Source of the DNA: Eopsaltria australis
Lineage: Eukaryota; Chordata; Aves; Passeriformes; Petroicidae
Direction: 5' to 3'
Length of the DNA: 64,000 nt
Assembly: GCA_034509425.1 (NCBI GenBank)
Contig: JAVTVJ010000015.1
Span: forward strand, 558,001 to 622,000
The position numbers and the translations under genes were made by a program. Position 1 is the first letter of the stretch. Every line of letters starts with the position of its first letter. This document shows positions 49,293 through 60,989 of the stretch, one piece after another. A model generated the notes under the pieces. The model did no database searches. It was not told the DNA's origin and saw only the letters and a program-made list of their open reading frames with translations.

Positions 49293-49959
49293 GTCCGAAG
49301 CCGTTCGGGTCCTCGCTGCTGCCTCGGGTTCAGGCAGGCGGAGGACGGCTTCCTTCTCCGGTCCAGGAAGCCTAGAGACTCTCTGCAGGTGGTTGTCCTA
49401 TCCTCTCATGGTTGACCACGAATAACCAGACCTTTCGGTGGTTAGACGTGAGGGAGTAAATCCCGCCGGGGCGATAGGACGTCGAGGGCCGTCTGGGTTA
49501 TCCCTAGGAATCACGGAGGGACCGCGAGGTATAAAGGGAACGACTCCACTGCCGGTAACAGAGCTATTTATTCTCTGACTCCTGGGGCAGAAGAAGCCTC
49601 GAGCCAGCTCAGACATGCCCTTTTAACCGCAAAGATTAACCAATAACAGAACAGCAAGTGGGCGAAGTTGGGGCGGGGAAGGGGAGTCACATCCAACAGG
49701 ATCGGGGTACAGGCGGGAGCAGGGGGTAACAACAAATCACGTATAACAGAACGATGAATTTTCCAGAACTTGGGGAGGATATAAACTTGGAGTGACAATA
49801 GCATAAACGAATAATATTTAACTAGGTGGAGTTTGGGGGAGAGATTTCTCGAAGGTTTAGACCATTGTAGTCTCTGAGACAGGGGTGTTGCCTGGGCTCA
49901 CCCACCAGGAGTGGCCAGGGGACTTTAGTAGTTTTAATTCTATGTCCACTACCCCTACA
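49293..49959 (-). mobile_element. 3' LTR of an endogenous alpharetrovirus-like provirus
   Basis: On the minus strand it begins TGTAGGGGTAGTGG at 49959, directly after a polypurine tract. Visible parts are a CCAAT box (49640-49644, seen in the plus orientation), a TTAAAAGG box near 49620-49628 and AATAAA (49567-49572), then a GC-rich R-U5 ending close to 49293. There the sequence changes abruptly to AT-rich flanking DNA with short gata repeats. The last bases do not give a clean CA, so the outer edge is uncertain by a few bases. The env frame above enters the first ~100 bp of U3. About 667 bp long. No 5' partner LTR is in the window. Confidence 0.85.
49567..49572 (-). terminator. Polyadenylation signal of the env LTR
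   Basis: AATAAA on the minus strand, with GC-rich R-U5 sequence downstream. It fits the expected end of viral transcripts. Confidence 0.65.
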
Positions 49960-51248
49960 TCTCCCCCTTTTCTTTTATTTAGGGAGGTGTTTTTAACTAA
50001 ATTTAGAAGAACATTTTTTAAACATGCAAACAGTAACAAGACTATAACAACGATGACAAGAACCCACAACAATGATTTGACCAAACCTATTACCCACGAC
50101 GAAAGTCCCATGCCATCAAACATGTGCTGCAACCAGTCTCTGCTCTCAACCTTGAGTTGCCTTATTCGTCCATCCAACTCTTGAATGGTAGCATGTATAC
50201 TTTTTGAATTTGATGATAGATTGAAACAACACATCCCCTCGAAATCCTCGCACCCGTGCCCGTGTGCGAGGAGTAAAAAGTCGATTGCCGCCCTGTTTTG
50301 CAGGGTGGCTTGCCTAGTAGTGTCTTCGTCTTCTAGTAACTGGGTCAGCGCACGGGACGTTAAGTTAGTTTGTTTCCCAAGCCAACATTCTAGATGGGTT
50401 AATTCCCCCAACGCCTTTGCTGCTGCCACCCAGGGCACGAATATGGAGGCAGCCACCCTCTTAGAAAAACTCCAATGGGTAACTTCCGAATTACAATTTT
50501 CATCCCAATTCACCAATTCTCTTTTTGGACGCGTCTGATTATAAAATTTTCTCCATTCCAAAATCTGTGTTTTGTTGGGGGTCATGAGGGTGAGTTGGCC
50601 CAACGTGCATGGCCCACCTAGAAGACGGGACGGTATCCCGGCCCAAACTCTGTCTCCACAGATTAGGAACATACCGCTAGGGAGAACCTTGGGAACAGCG
50701 CTGGACTTAGACCATGTATTTGCGGTGTAATTGCACCAAGTCTTGTAGTTATAGATTGACCTTTTTATGGGAGACACCTCTTTGTGGGGGATTTTCCGAA
50801 TTGTATAATGGTTTATATCTTCCATTGTATAGGGGTAATCAAATTTGATACAGAATGTCGCCTTAGCGGACCCCAATAGTGCCAATTCTTGGGGTTCCTC
50901 TGGTGCTTGCGGGAGGGTCTTCATCCAGGTGTCCCAGGTCTCAACTGGATTGGGCCACTTGCCTGCGAAGGAATGGTCATCCTCTCGCAGGGGGATACCT
51001 ACTAGGCATGTCGACATAGGGTCATGTGCCGAATGCATGCTTAAACACATGCTATCTTGTTTGAGAGCTTTTGCAAGTGTCACCCAGATGTTCTCTTTGG
51101 GTTGTTGCACAATCCACGTATTCAAGGATGGCAGGGTGATCACCAACATCGTAAGGACAATGATTGCGCGACTGGGCAGGATGTTGTTCTGGGTTCTCTT
51201 CATTCTTAAGATTTCTCTACAAATCACAAAGGTTACATGATTATACAT
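49857..51248 (-). CDS. env: Endogenous retroviral envelope glycoprotein, open frame (463 codons)
   Basis: Role in the family: a surface/transmembrane glycoprotein, made as a precursor, that binds a receptor and fuses membranes. Visible: hydrophobic signal segment (~28-40); SU with N-glycosylation sites (for example NYT 173-175, NKT 225-227); basic cleavage site RPKR (240-243); an internal fusion-peptide region bracketed by Cys252 and Cys288; the immunosuppressive-type helix (~316-332); a CX6CC motif (333-341); membrane anchor (~385-411); cytoplasmic tail. The internal fusion peptide plus CX6CC, and the TM sequence, are typical of avian alpharetroviruses. The SU is short beside exogenous relatives. 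Met16 (51203) starts a more usual signal peptide, with a splice-acceptor-like TTTGTAG just upstream, and is the likelier start. No stop or frameshift interrupts the frame. The last 34 residues are coded by U3. No gag or pol is seen upstream. Confidence 0.92.
   Translation of the reverse strand: MYNHVTFVICREILRMKRTQNNILPSRAIIVLTMLVITLPSLNTWIVQQPKENIWVTLAKALKQDSMCLSMHSAHDPMSTCLVGIPLREDDHSFAGKWPNPVETWDTWMKTLPQAPEEPQELALLGSAKATFCIKFDYPYTMEDINHYTIRKIPHKEVSPIKRSIYNYKTWCNYTANTWSKSSAVPKVLPSGMFLICGDRVWAGIPSRLLGGPCTLGQLTLMTPNKTQILEWRKFYNQTRPKRELVNWDENCNSEVTHWSFSKRVAASIFVPWVAAAKALGELTHLECWLGKQTNLTSRALTQLLEDEDTTRQATLQNRAAIDFLLLAHGHGCEDFEGMCCFNLSSNSKSIHATIQELDGRIRQLKVESRDWLQHMFDGMGLSSWVIGLVKSLLWVLVIVVIVLLLFACLKNVLLNLVKNTSLNKRKGGDVGVVDIELKLLKSPGHSWWVSPGNTPVSETTMV
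49960..49977 (-). promoter_or_regulatory. Polypurine tract
   Basis: Minus-strand AAAAGAAAAGGGGGAGA lies immediately before the TG of the LTR. This is the position where plus-strand DNA synthesis is primed in retroviruses, and it fixes the U3 start. It lies inside the env reading frame, coding residues about 425-430. Confidence 0.85.
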
Positions 51249-51306
51249 CTCACCGTTTCTCCCCGTTCTTTCATTTTTTTTTCACACCATAACTCTCTCC
51301 CTCCCC

Positions 51307-51999
51307 TCATCTCCTTTCTATGAACTCCTCCCATAAGGGACCATTTGGGGTACTATAAAGTGTCCCTGCAGTAGAGTTGGGCACTAGCAGAACGTACCCA
51401 TTAGGCACGTGGGGGTGGATAGGCTGATGTCTGTAACCTTACTGCAGTGGCTGGTAAAACATGGCCTGCCACCCAGAGAAAGCATAGAAAGTGTTTCTAG
51501 ACAAACACTTCTGCCCAGCTCCTAGAGGAACAGTTCTGACAGGGTGTCTCTTATTACATGGAGCTGAATCAAATGTTATACCTAAATCAATAGAGAAGAC
51601 CTAGAGAAACTGGGCATCTGTTACAGTGTGGCTCTACAGGCCTTAAAAATGTCTGAGATGTTCACAGCCTGTCCATCTAGGTCACTGCCTTTTTAAAAGA
51701 CAAGAGAGCATAGCTGTTTAAGTAGTATCTGCAGTAGAGTTGTGTGTGTATTTGCTGGCCAATATGCCTTCGTAAAGCTGAGATTTGGTGTCATGCTGTG
51801 CGAGAAGGCCTCCAGAAGTTCAGATCCAGCCCCCCTCCTTTGCTGCTGGAAATGGACTGTGTTATTATACTGTTCTCCTAAGCTAGAGTCACACAGTACA
51901 CTGCTGGCAAGCTGAATCACTTGCCCTGCACCTTTCAGAGCAGAATAGTTACTCTGATACTGCACATGCTTTGCCTTAATACTGACAACCTTGATTGTT
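51307..51999 (-). pseudogene. Decayed coding relic of unknown origin, same strand as env
   Basis: On the minus strand a protein-like frame runs from about 51999 down to 51602. It has TAA stops at 51693-51695 and 51621-51623. After a frameshift near 51600 it continues in another frame to a terminal TGA at 51307-51309, with one more TAA at 51439-51441. All three TAA codons could come from CAA by one C-to-T change. In total about 225 codons hold three stops and one shift, fewer than chance would give in this AT-rich DNA. The largest unbroken part is 51693-51965. I see no reverse transcriptase, integrase or protease motif, so it is not obviously pol. I do not recognise the protein. It ends 58 bp before env. 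A run of 9 A on the minus strand (51274-51282) follows 25 bp after the terminal stop. It may be a retrocopy, a dead exon, or a sequence carried by the provirus. Confidence 0.5.
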
Positions 52000-52000
52000 C

Positions 52001-52070
52001 TGGTTTTTTGTTTTTGGTGGGGTTTTTTTTGTTTTGTTGGGTTTTTTTTAGTTTGTTTTTTTTTTTTTTT
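52001..52070. repeat. T/G-rich low-complexity tract
   Basis: Runs of T interrupted by single or paired G on plus, an A/C-rich tract on minus. It lies immediately upstream of the coding relic in that relic's reading direction. Confidence 0.85.
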
Positions 52071-52074
52071 CCCT

Positions 52075-55000
52075 GACAGCTGCAGGAGAAATGTTTATTA
52101 TTAGGTGAAAATTTATTTTTTTTAATTTTGCACCAGTCTGAAAATCACACCTAAAAGATATATTTTGCATCTTCTTATATGTTTATCCTATTAGGATTTA
52201 TTCATCTGTGCCTATATATGTATTAGTCTCTCAGCTGCTGGTGACACCTTTTAGAATAGTGTCATCCATTAGTGATTTTTTTAATCACTGAAAGATAATG
52301 GTCATTGGGTGGTACATCTTTCATCAGCATGTTGTGGTTTTTCCATTCTCTCAGTACGTGCATGAGAAACCAGATGATGAAGTAGTAAAAGAGCCTTGAA
52401 GATGTACTGATTTAATTAATCTCAGGCAAATAGACTTTGATTAGTGAAGGAAGTTATAGCTCCTCTGTGTAAGATTGTGTTCCATCATTCAGAATATCCA
52501 GCCCTCTGCTTTGATTCAAATTTGATTATACAGAAATTTGGGCAGTAGTAATATCGATATAAAAGATTAATAGCAACTTGAAAGATGGATCCTTAAGTAT
52601 TGATGTATGCAATCGAGTATCCAGCACATTTCAAATCCTGGGCTTTACCTAATGCTCTAATGGATAAGGGAAGTAGCAAGTGTTTTGCACATTTTTATGT
52701 CCTTGGAAGGAAATACAGACATACCAGAAGACTGGTAGCTGAAGTACTCACTGTACTTCAGTTAATGATGTGTTTATTGCTCAAGTCCATATAGCTTGGA
52801 TCTTATCTCACCTTTTGTTAAAGTGTGTAACATAAGGACCTTAAACTGATCGATCCCTGCAATTAGCAGTTCCAAAAGGAAACACAAAGGAAAGTTCAAG
52901 GCTGTTTATGCCTGGGTTAACTCCACTGAATTTAGTGAAGTTATTCTCCAGGTAAATCTAGTCTTAACTTTCTAGATAAATAGCTCAGAAAATTAAGCTG
53001 CAGTTAATTTGAAGACCTGCATTAAAGGGCACATGAAACTTCAAGAGTTTGGGTAAGAATAAAATAAAATAAGGATGACAAAAAATTAGGTTTCTTTTAC
53101 TGTTTCACCAGACATTGCTTTATAATTGTGGGTATTATGGTTCTGGTCCCGCCTCGAACAGAAAAATATGTGAAATTGGGTCCTGCTCTTATTCCTGCCA
53201 TAAAACACTTACCAAAGACAGATTATGAATGTTATTTGGCACAAAACTTTTCTTCTCAAAACCCCTGTGTGAGGTCTCTGTTCCATGCCTTTGTACCTTA
53301 AATCCTGAAAATAGAGCTTTCTGCGAACTTTGTTGATGACTAAAGTTTACATTTCATACTGTTCCAAAAACTGTGTCATTAGTTCAAACTCCTGGGTCTA
53401 CTCACTTTTTCGTTGATCAATATAGTAAAAAATATGCTTTGTAAATATTGTAGTTAAATTTGATATATGTGATAATTTGCAGTAATTCCAAAATAGTATT
53501 CCTTACTTTATTTCAAACTTGTAAATGATTCAAATATCACAAACAGCAATAAACTCAGTCAACTCATTCACAATAAAGAAATGTGATGCCTTAAGCTACT
53601 TTTTACCAGTCAGAATATTGTCAAGGTGACCTTTCATGCTGTTTCAATTGCATAGCCTTGCCATTATTTAACTATTAGAATGATGGAAAGCTTGCACTTT
53701 GCTATTTGAGTGGCAACATTTCTAGACATGGGGACCTGAAGGAATGGAACCATTGAGAGGCTATAATTAATGTGCCACATTAAGGAGTTAAGGATAAGCA
53801 GCCAAAGAAAGACTAAACCTGGTGGAGCAAAGCAGCTGCAGTCTAGTCTTGAGCACTAAAAACCCATTTGCAGTGCTTTCTAGAATCCTAATATCTGCTG
53901 CTGGTGTCAAGTCATTAACAGTAAGTCATTTTTCCTGCACAGTGTCGCAACTATCCATTGTTGAAATATACATGAAAAATGCAGTTTCTGGATTCCTATT
54001 AAAACTCCTCTTAAATTTAAATATTAATGACTTAAATACCATTTTGTAGTATCACATTCTATTTTAAAAGGAGAAAATTAATTTCTGTTTCTTTTTAAAT
54101 TTTACATACTTATTTAGAAGTATGTAAAATATTTATACAAATAGAAGTAATTAGAAAAAAACAGTGATGATGGTAAAAATCTGTCCATTAAAATGTTAAA
54201 ATGTAATTGTTTCATGATTAGATGTATTCTGTCTTTATGAAGATTGCTTGACACATGTTGACAGAAAGCAAAAACATAAGAAAGATGTGGCTGCTGAAAA
54301 ACCTTTTGTCTTCACAATGGTATGGGAGCAGGATGAACATCACAGACTGTGGGAGCTGTGTAAAAAGCAGAACAGAAGAAGGTTTCTTTTTCCGTCAGCG
54401 GTTAGGTGATTTATATACATGAGTCTCATTAACATTAATGGAAGTTATCTGCCTCATTTTTTATGAGCCTGATGTGAAGTTAATGGCAGTCTTCCCATTG
54501 TCTCTAGTGGGCTGTGGATCAACCACTAAGTGCACAAATGGGTTTGGTTGAAATATTGGTGCTTGTAGAATGGTGCTTGCTTAGAATTCCAACATGCTTC
54601 ATTCACAGTTACAACAAAAGCTGCTGTGTGAATTCCTAAGTGTCTGAGCTGAGAAGTTTAATGCTGCATAGTGTGCTGATCTGTGGCACTGTGGGGCATC
54701 CACGTGGCACACTGAAGAGTTGCCTGAGCCAGCTCACAATGAGCTGGTGTGAGCAGGAGCAATAATCTGCCCAGCAGCATGAGCTGACTCACTTCTTAGA
54801 GATTTGAACTGGAGCAGGTGTAATGGGGTTTGTGATCCAGACTACAGGATGAGGGAGTTGCAGTGCCATGTGATGCTGTACTTTATCACAATACAGTAAT
54901 GTGCAATCCTGCTTTGAAATCCAGCCTGATGCCTGCCTCTGTGCTGAGTTCTCCTCTCCTTTTGATTGTTTTTGTTGTATTTTATTTTTGGTTTTTAACT

Positions 55001-55158
55001 TCTTTTTTAAACAGAGGAATCATATATTCATTGCAATAAACCTTTCACTGACTTAGAATGCTTTGCAGTTTTAACAAAACTGGCATCTGCTGCTTTTTCT
55101 TCTGTGAGGAAGGGAAGGAGACCTGACGTTACCAGCAGAATTTGAAGGACATCTGTTC
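52075..55158. other. AT-rich stretch with no recognised gene
   Basis: No gene recognised. A small perfect inverted repeat CCAGCTCA/TGAGCTGG with a 3-base loop lies near 54729-54747. Confidence 0.6.
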
Positions 55159-55163
55159 ACATC

Positions 55164-55728
55164 TGTCCTGGGATAGAGTTAATTTTCTTCTTGGTAGCCA
55201 GTACAGTTCTGTGTTTTGTATTTAGTATGAGAATAATGTTGAAAATGCACAGGTATTTTGCTTATGTATAAGTGGTTTGTAAGTTTAGGACTTTTCAGTG
55301 TCCCATCCTCTGCCAGTGAGGAGCTGGGAGAGAGCATGGCCAGAATACCTGACCCTAACTCGCCAAAGGGTTTATTCCATACCACAGAACATCAAGCCCA
55401 GTGTATAGACTGGGGAAAGTTGGCTGGGAGGGGTGATCACTGGGATAAGCGCTGGGAAGTGGGTGGTGAGCAATTGTATTTTGGGCCAGTGATTTCTCTT
55501 GGGTTTTATTGTCCTCTCTCCTTTTTTTTTTTTTTTTTTTTTTTTTAATTACTATTATTGTTATTGGTATTATTATCATTGTCATCATTACCATAATCTA
55601 AATTTATTTCAGCTATTAAACTGTTCTTATCTTAACTCACCTTTTTTTTGACTCTCATCCCAATTCACTGGGGAGGTAAGTGAGCAGCTGCATGGTACTC
55701 AGCTGCTGGCTGGTGTTGAATCACAGCA
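55164..55728 (+). mobile_element. ERVL-type solo LTR, plus strand (~565 bp)
   Basis: Starts TGTCCTGGGATAGAGTT. It carries the familiar avian ERVL LTR text 'agtatgagaataatgttga', 'aaagggtttattccatacc' and 'gggtggtgagcaattgtatt', and ends near 'ggtgttgaatcacagca'. The flanks acatc (55159-55163) and acatg (55729-55733) form a 5-bp target duplication with one mismatch. A TATA-like gtatagac lies near 55400 and ATTAAA near 55615. A run of about 27 T (55520-55546), followed by an att/gtt-rich tract, lies inside it. No internal genes adjoin it. It is more diverged than the twin LTRs. Confidence 0.9.
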
Positions 55729-55733
55729 ACATG

Positions 55734-58700
55734 CATGTTCCTTATAACAAGTCAGTCACTACGGGGACAGACGACCAGCCTTGCTGTCAGTGAAGAACAA
55801 TTCTCACCACACACAGACAAGTCAGTACAAAATAGCTTTCCTGTGGGCTGGGAACTTCTCTTATAGTTAATCAAGTTCATGCTGAAGTATTCCCAGCTGT
55901 ACCAGGTTTCTCCTTACCACTATGTCACATTTGTGTATGCATAAAAAACTGGCCTCTGGAAGACCTTGTATGTTGAAGTTGAGCCTTTAGTAAGAATAGG
56001 GGAAACTAGATCCTGAGGGCTTTAACGCACAAGAGGTTTCTGCTCCTACTCTGCCAGACATGGCCACCGATGGTCCCAATCCCAGGTCCAGGCTGTAGCA
56101 AGGCTGGGCATGTACTTTGGAGATATAATGTACACACAGTGCAAACCAGACCAATACAGGTGAGAGACTGGCACTGTTATCAGCACCCATTTAAACACAG
56201 AAAGCTTGCATAGGGCCACAAGCAACACAGACTGCCCAATCATGTAATTTCTCTGGCTGATCAGCATTAACTCCTATGCACTAGCACATTTTGCTGCAGC
56301 TGAAATATGCAATGAAATGCTGTTGATTTCCACTTCACACTAAGATTCTGCTGTACTCTTTCTGTCTGCATGGGATCATGAAATGTCAGCTATTGCAGAT
56401 TTTCCCCAGGTCTGGGTTCCTCACAAAGTTTCAAAATACGAGCTGAGAGAAGCAGGGAATATGATATTGGCAATGTTTTAGGTAGGGAACAAACAAGTAC
56501 CCAAACATGGGATTTACTAGCTACTTTCACAGATTTTAGGGGATGCTCAGCTGGAGTAGTTGTAGGAGGAATGGAACAAATACTCCCTACCTGTTCAGCT
56601 GTTCTAGGGCTCCACACCATGTATAACAGAAAAGGTAGGTGTAGGGTAGAAAATAGAGATCAGTGACATTCAGTTTGCCTGTAGGAATAAAATGTTATTT
56701 ACTAGCTGTGGTTTCGTGCTTTAGTTTTAATTAATTTTTCCTTTATTTTCTTTTTCTTTTCTCACTTATTTTTAGATTAAGCATTGTTTGAGAATATAAA
56801 AAAAGCACTTTCATACCTTGTTAGCAATCACAAGTTGGACTGCACTGCTCTGGATTTTTTTATTGCACATAATTCTAAGTCTAATAAACTTCGGCATTTT
56901 TATTAAGCGCTTGTTTTCTGCTTAATTGTAAGGAGATGTGAAACCACAGCAATACCAAAGGGTTTTATTGAAGTATCAAAAATCAGCAAGCAATATGCAC
57001 AAGCCTATTAAATAGCACTCTATGTCCTTAAAGTAGAAAGCATGAAGGTTTGCACTTAAATTGACACTTTCTTTGACAAAGAAATCAACTGTTACAGAGA
57101 CAAACCCGGTAAATTTATCAGATGCAATACACTAAGTGCGGATTAGCAGTCCTTTTACCACAGCAATAAAAAAAATTAAACTCACAATTCTTTAAAACCC
57201 TGATATCAATACTGCAGATTTTAAGTTATTTCCATTAAAATACATGCATTTGCAATCAATGATTGCACCGTGTGTGCCATAGATACCAGCACTCAGAGAG
57301 GTGCCAGAGTTTTCTTGCCTGCATTCATACTGGGACTGTACTGCTTCTAGGATTCATTGTAGGGGCTGTGAATGTGCTGTGGAGTACACTGAATTAGGTG
57401 AAGCCCACTCCACAAGAAAAATTGCTTTCCTTGGTGATGCAGGTGCTTCTCTGGTGCCCAAGAACAGATGCAGATCCTCTGAAAGGTGTTTGGATGTTAT
57501 TAACATTGGAGTTTTACAGAGGGCTCTTCCTGCTTTGGATCCTGTTTTTGACAGCGAGACATAGAACTGATGAGTGTGGTTAGCCAACAAAAATCCCTAT
57601 CACACTAACAGGAGTCCTTCCCCACTGTGCATCATGTATCTATTCTTTGTACAGTTCCATAAATTGTTGGCAAAACTGAGATGGTTCTGAAGGCATTCCT
57701 GCACAAGATTCTTGTGAGAATCGGGAGGGATATTTGGATGCAGGTACTAAATGCAGGTTTTTTTTTAGACAATTTTATAAGGAGGAGATAGAAGTATTTT
57801 GCTCACTGTCTGTGTGCTGGATGTAACTCCAGTAAGCCTTTCCTGGGCCAGAGAAAATCCTACCATAGAGCTGATAACCAATACAAATTAGACTAATTCC
57901 TTGCAATTTGGCTCTGAATCAGGAAGTGGTTTCCATTTCATGGGGATTTTCCCCCCAGTGGATCTTACAAATCTGTTCAGTCGTTCACACATTTTATTGG
58001 ATGAATGTTTGTATTTCAAAGTCATCATCATTAAATGTTGTGTTGGCAGCTTTATCAAAAAGGATAAAGGTAGAATGATCACAAAGTATTTGATCCTCAC
58101 TTTCAAGATGACCCTTTATTGTAGGACACAAGTATGCAGCATAATCTGTGGATAATATTTTTCAAGCACTAAATTTCACTCAGCTCCTTAGTGAATTGGG
58201 AGACCTATTTAGATTCCAGAACTGTTAATTATCAGCTGTATAACTAAAAGCATGAGGACAGAATTGCTTAAAATGTTCAGCAAACAAATGTATATTTTTT
58301 ATGGTTACATCACCACATGGAGATGGTTAATCTATCCTTCACAGGACCATAATAAATGAGGCTCAAAGTGGGTTCATTTGCCCCTGCAATGTTTAATCTT
58401 CTCAGTTTACAAGATGAAATTAACCAATGTAATTTATGTTAGAAATGGAAAATACTAGTGAAAGGTATTAACAATTATCACACATGAGCAAAAAACAAAA
58501 TATGTGCCATTATTTGATCCACTTTTATTATATAAAAATTTTACATTAGCTAAAGATTGGCCTCCAGAAAGATGAGAAGTTGTTTAATTTCACAGTATTT
58601 GAGATACATGCAGCACATTCCGGTTGGACATCAGCCTATAAAGTCCAGAAACTAGTGCAGAAAATAGACTCATGATCAACACCCGCCTGTATTTAGTGTT

Positions 58701-60355
58701 CAATGTGTGTGTGTTCTAATATTTTTAGATCTCTATTCTGTATTTGTTTTTGAAAACAAAATTGTAGTAATATGTGATATATAGAAATATATAATATGCT
58801 CAGAGGAAGGGAAATAAGAATAATTTGTATAAAAACGTGAGTGTTGATACCATGTTTGTACCATAATAACATTGCATACCGTCATGAGAAAATTCTTAGT
58901 TGCCTTACTGAGATGGCAACTAAGATTTCAAGGAAGAGTTTATACAAATTTTCATATGACTTTTGAAGTAAGGTAGTATATTTAACTTTTCTTTGTTCAT
59001 GCATGTCCACCATACAATAAAAATTGTTTCATAGTTCTTTATTGCCATGGGCATACCTTAAATGGAAAGAACAACCTTGTTCTCCAGACAAACCTCCCAT
59101 GTCCATAAAACCCTGCTTAACTCTATTTTATTTTGAACATGTTTACTCTTCAATAGTTTCCTGCCCTCACAGAGCAAGCATGACATTTGAACATCCCACC
59201 CGTTGCTGCATGTTCAGCATAGTGAGAATTTCCCCCAGTGGTATGAATGTCCACTTTTAAAGGGCACCAGTTGTTTGCCTGGATGGAAATCACAATCTTG
59301 TTCACAGTTAAGCTTTCTTGTTGTTCATGTCAACACTTTTAACACTATTTATGGAAGGGACATCTTTTTTTCAGTACTTGTTCTGGTTTCTCACAATTAT
59401 TTTGTATCTTTTGCATTCTTTTGCATATTTACAGAAAATTTTCAGGTAGGGGCGAAGGAACTTTGAATGAAAATATGAACTGCTCACAGGTAGTTAACCA
59501 AATTAAACAGGAACAGGGGGAAAAGAGTTTAAAATACATCTGAGCTTTATTCAGGTATAATGAGCTGTTTACAACTTTTAATTTTCAAGTTCTATTCCTG
59601 GACATTTCCAAGCACACCTCCAGTTTTTATTTATCATCTGTCTTCATGCACTGTTTCAGAACTGTTATTGTGAACTTTCTATCCATTACATGAAATAGGG
59701 CGCCATGGGAGGTGACAATTCCACCTTCACATCTTTCTGCCAATGTAAAGCTCCTTGACAGAGGCATAATCCTCATTAGTTATCAATTATACCCTTCATG
59801 CAGCTAGAACAGGGGAAAGCAGGTTTTGCTGACAGAAAAGTCCATCTCAGAAAGTCACAATGAATTTAAAAAACAGTAATGCAAACATCACCTAGCAGCA
59901 GCTCTATTATGGCAACCTAGAAAAACCAAGTACATCAAGAGTCTGCTCAGAGACAATTGTCAAGAAGGGAGCTATTGGTACAAGTCCAAGATCTGTTGTC
60001 TAATCCCTGCAGGCTAAAGAGGCTGACAGCTCCTCTGAGAGGATGACTCCTCCCTGAAACTCACCCTCTTCTTGTGTCATAATTTGATGATATTTATCCT
60101 GACAGATGTCACAAAATGACATTCTAAGATGACTTGAGTTCAGGCTTAATGGAATGTTTGGTTTGAATTCAAAAGTTTTTGAGGTAAAACCAACCCAAAC
60201 TTCTATGCCATGCATTTATCCACAGCTGAAACTGATAGCCTGCAGAAAGAGACATCTGCAGATATATGTTTACAAACTCTCCAGAACATGCCCACTGCAT
60301 TGACTGCTTTCAGACATGCAAATTAACTTTTTGATGTACAGAGCTTCTTATGATT
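55734..60355. other. AT-rich stretch with no recognised gene
   Basis: No exon or repeat recognised. The longest frames (78-87 codons around 57301-57590) lack known motifs. Confidence 0.55.
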
Positions 60356-60510
60356 GCAGAATCACAGAGCAGTTCAGGCTGAAAGAAACTTCAGGAGGTC
60401 TCTAGTGCAACCTCTGACACAAAGCAAAGCTGTCTCTCAGATCAGACCAGCTTATTCAGTGCTTCATCCAGATTATTTATAAAAATCTCCAAGGATGGAG
60501 ACTGCACAAT
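60356..60510 (-). repeat. CR1 LINE 3' fragment, minus strand
   Basis: 'gcagaatcacagagcagttcaggctgaaa' (shown in part), then 'aggtctctagtgcaacctc' and 'tctccaaggatggagactg', are the antisense of a CR1 3' region. Truncated and moderately diverged. Confidence 0.8.
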
Positions 60511-60989
60511 TGTTTAAATAAAACTTTCAGTGGTGTTTACATAAGGAATCTAATTATAAAAAAGGGGTATATTAGTGCAGGGAAGATTAATATTGGGAAA
60601 GTGTCTGACAAAATGGACTTGACATATTTTCCCTATTCTGTAGCCCAAAACGTCCATTTCTATTACTCCTTCCTTTTGTTTATCTTCCTCTTTCAGACTT
60701 CTCTTCCATTGCATACAAAATTCTGTGAAGGGTCACGTCATGAGGCATGCATAAATTGGCAAACATCTGAGGCTTTCTTTGTTATGAACTGTAGGGCACC
60801 TCCCCTGTTGTACAGATATCACAGTCTTTTGGTTCCTTTGCAAGTAATGGTTGAAAATTTTTTCTAACCTTTTTTCTAACCTAAAGTTGTTTTGCCAATC
60901 CCAATCAAATATGTGATGAGAAAGTGACACTCCCAAACACTAGCTGGAGCTTCTGCACACTGTGTGTTTTGGCAACGTTTTACTAGATT

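Noticed and set aside
49885..51240. Plus-strand frames of 99, 117 and 131 codons
   Set aside because: They are antisense shadows of the env gene.
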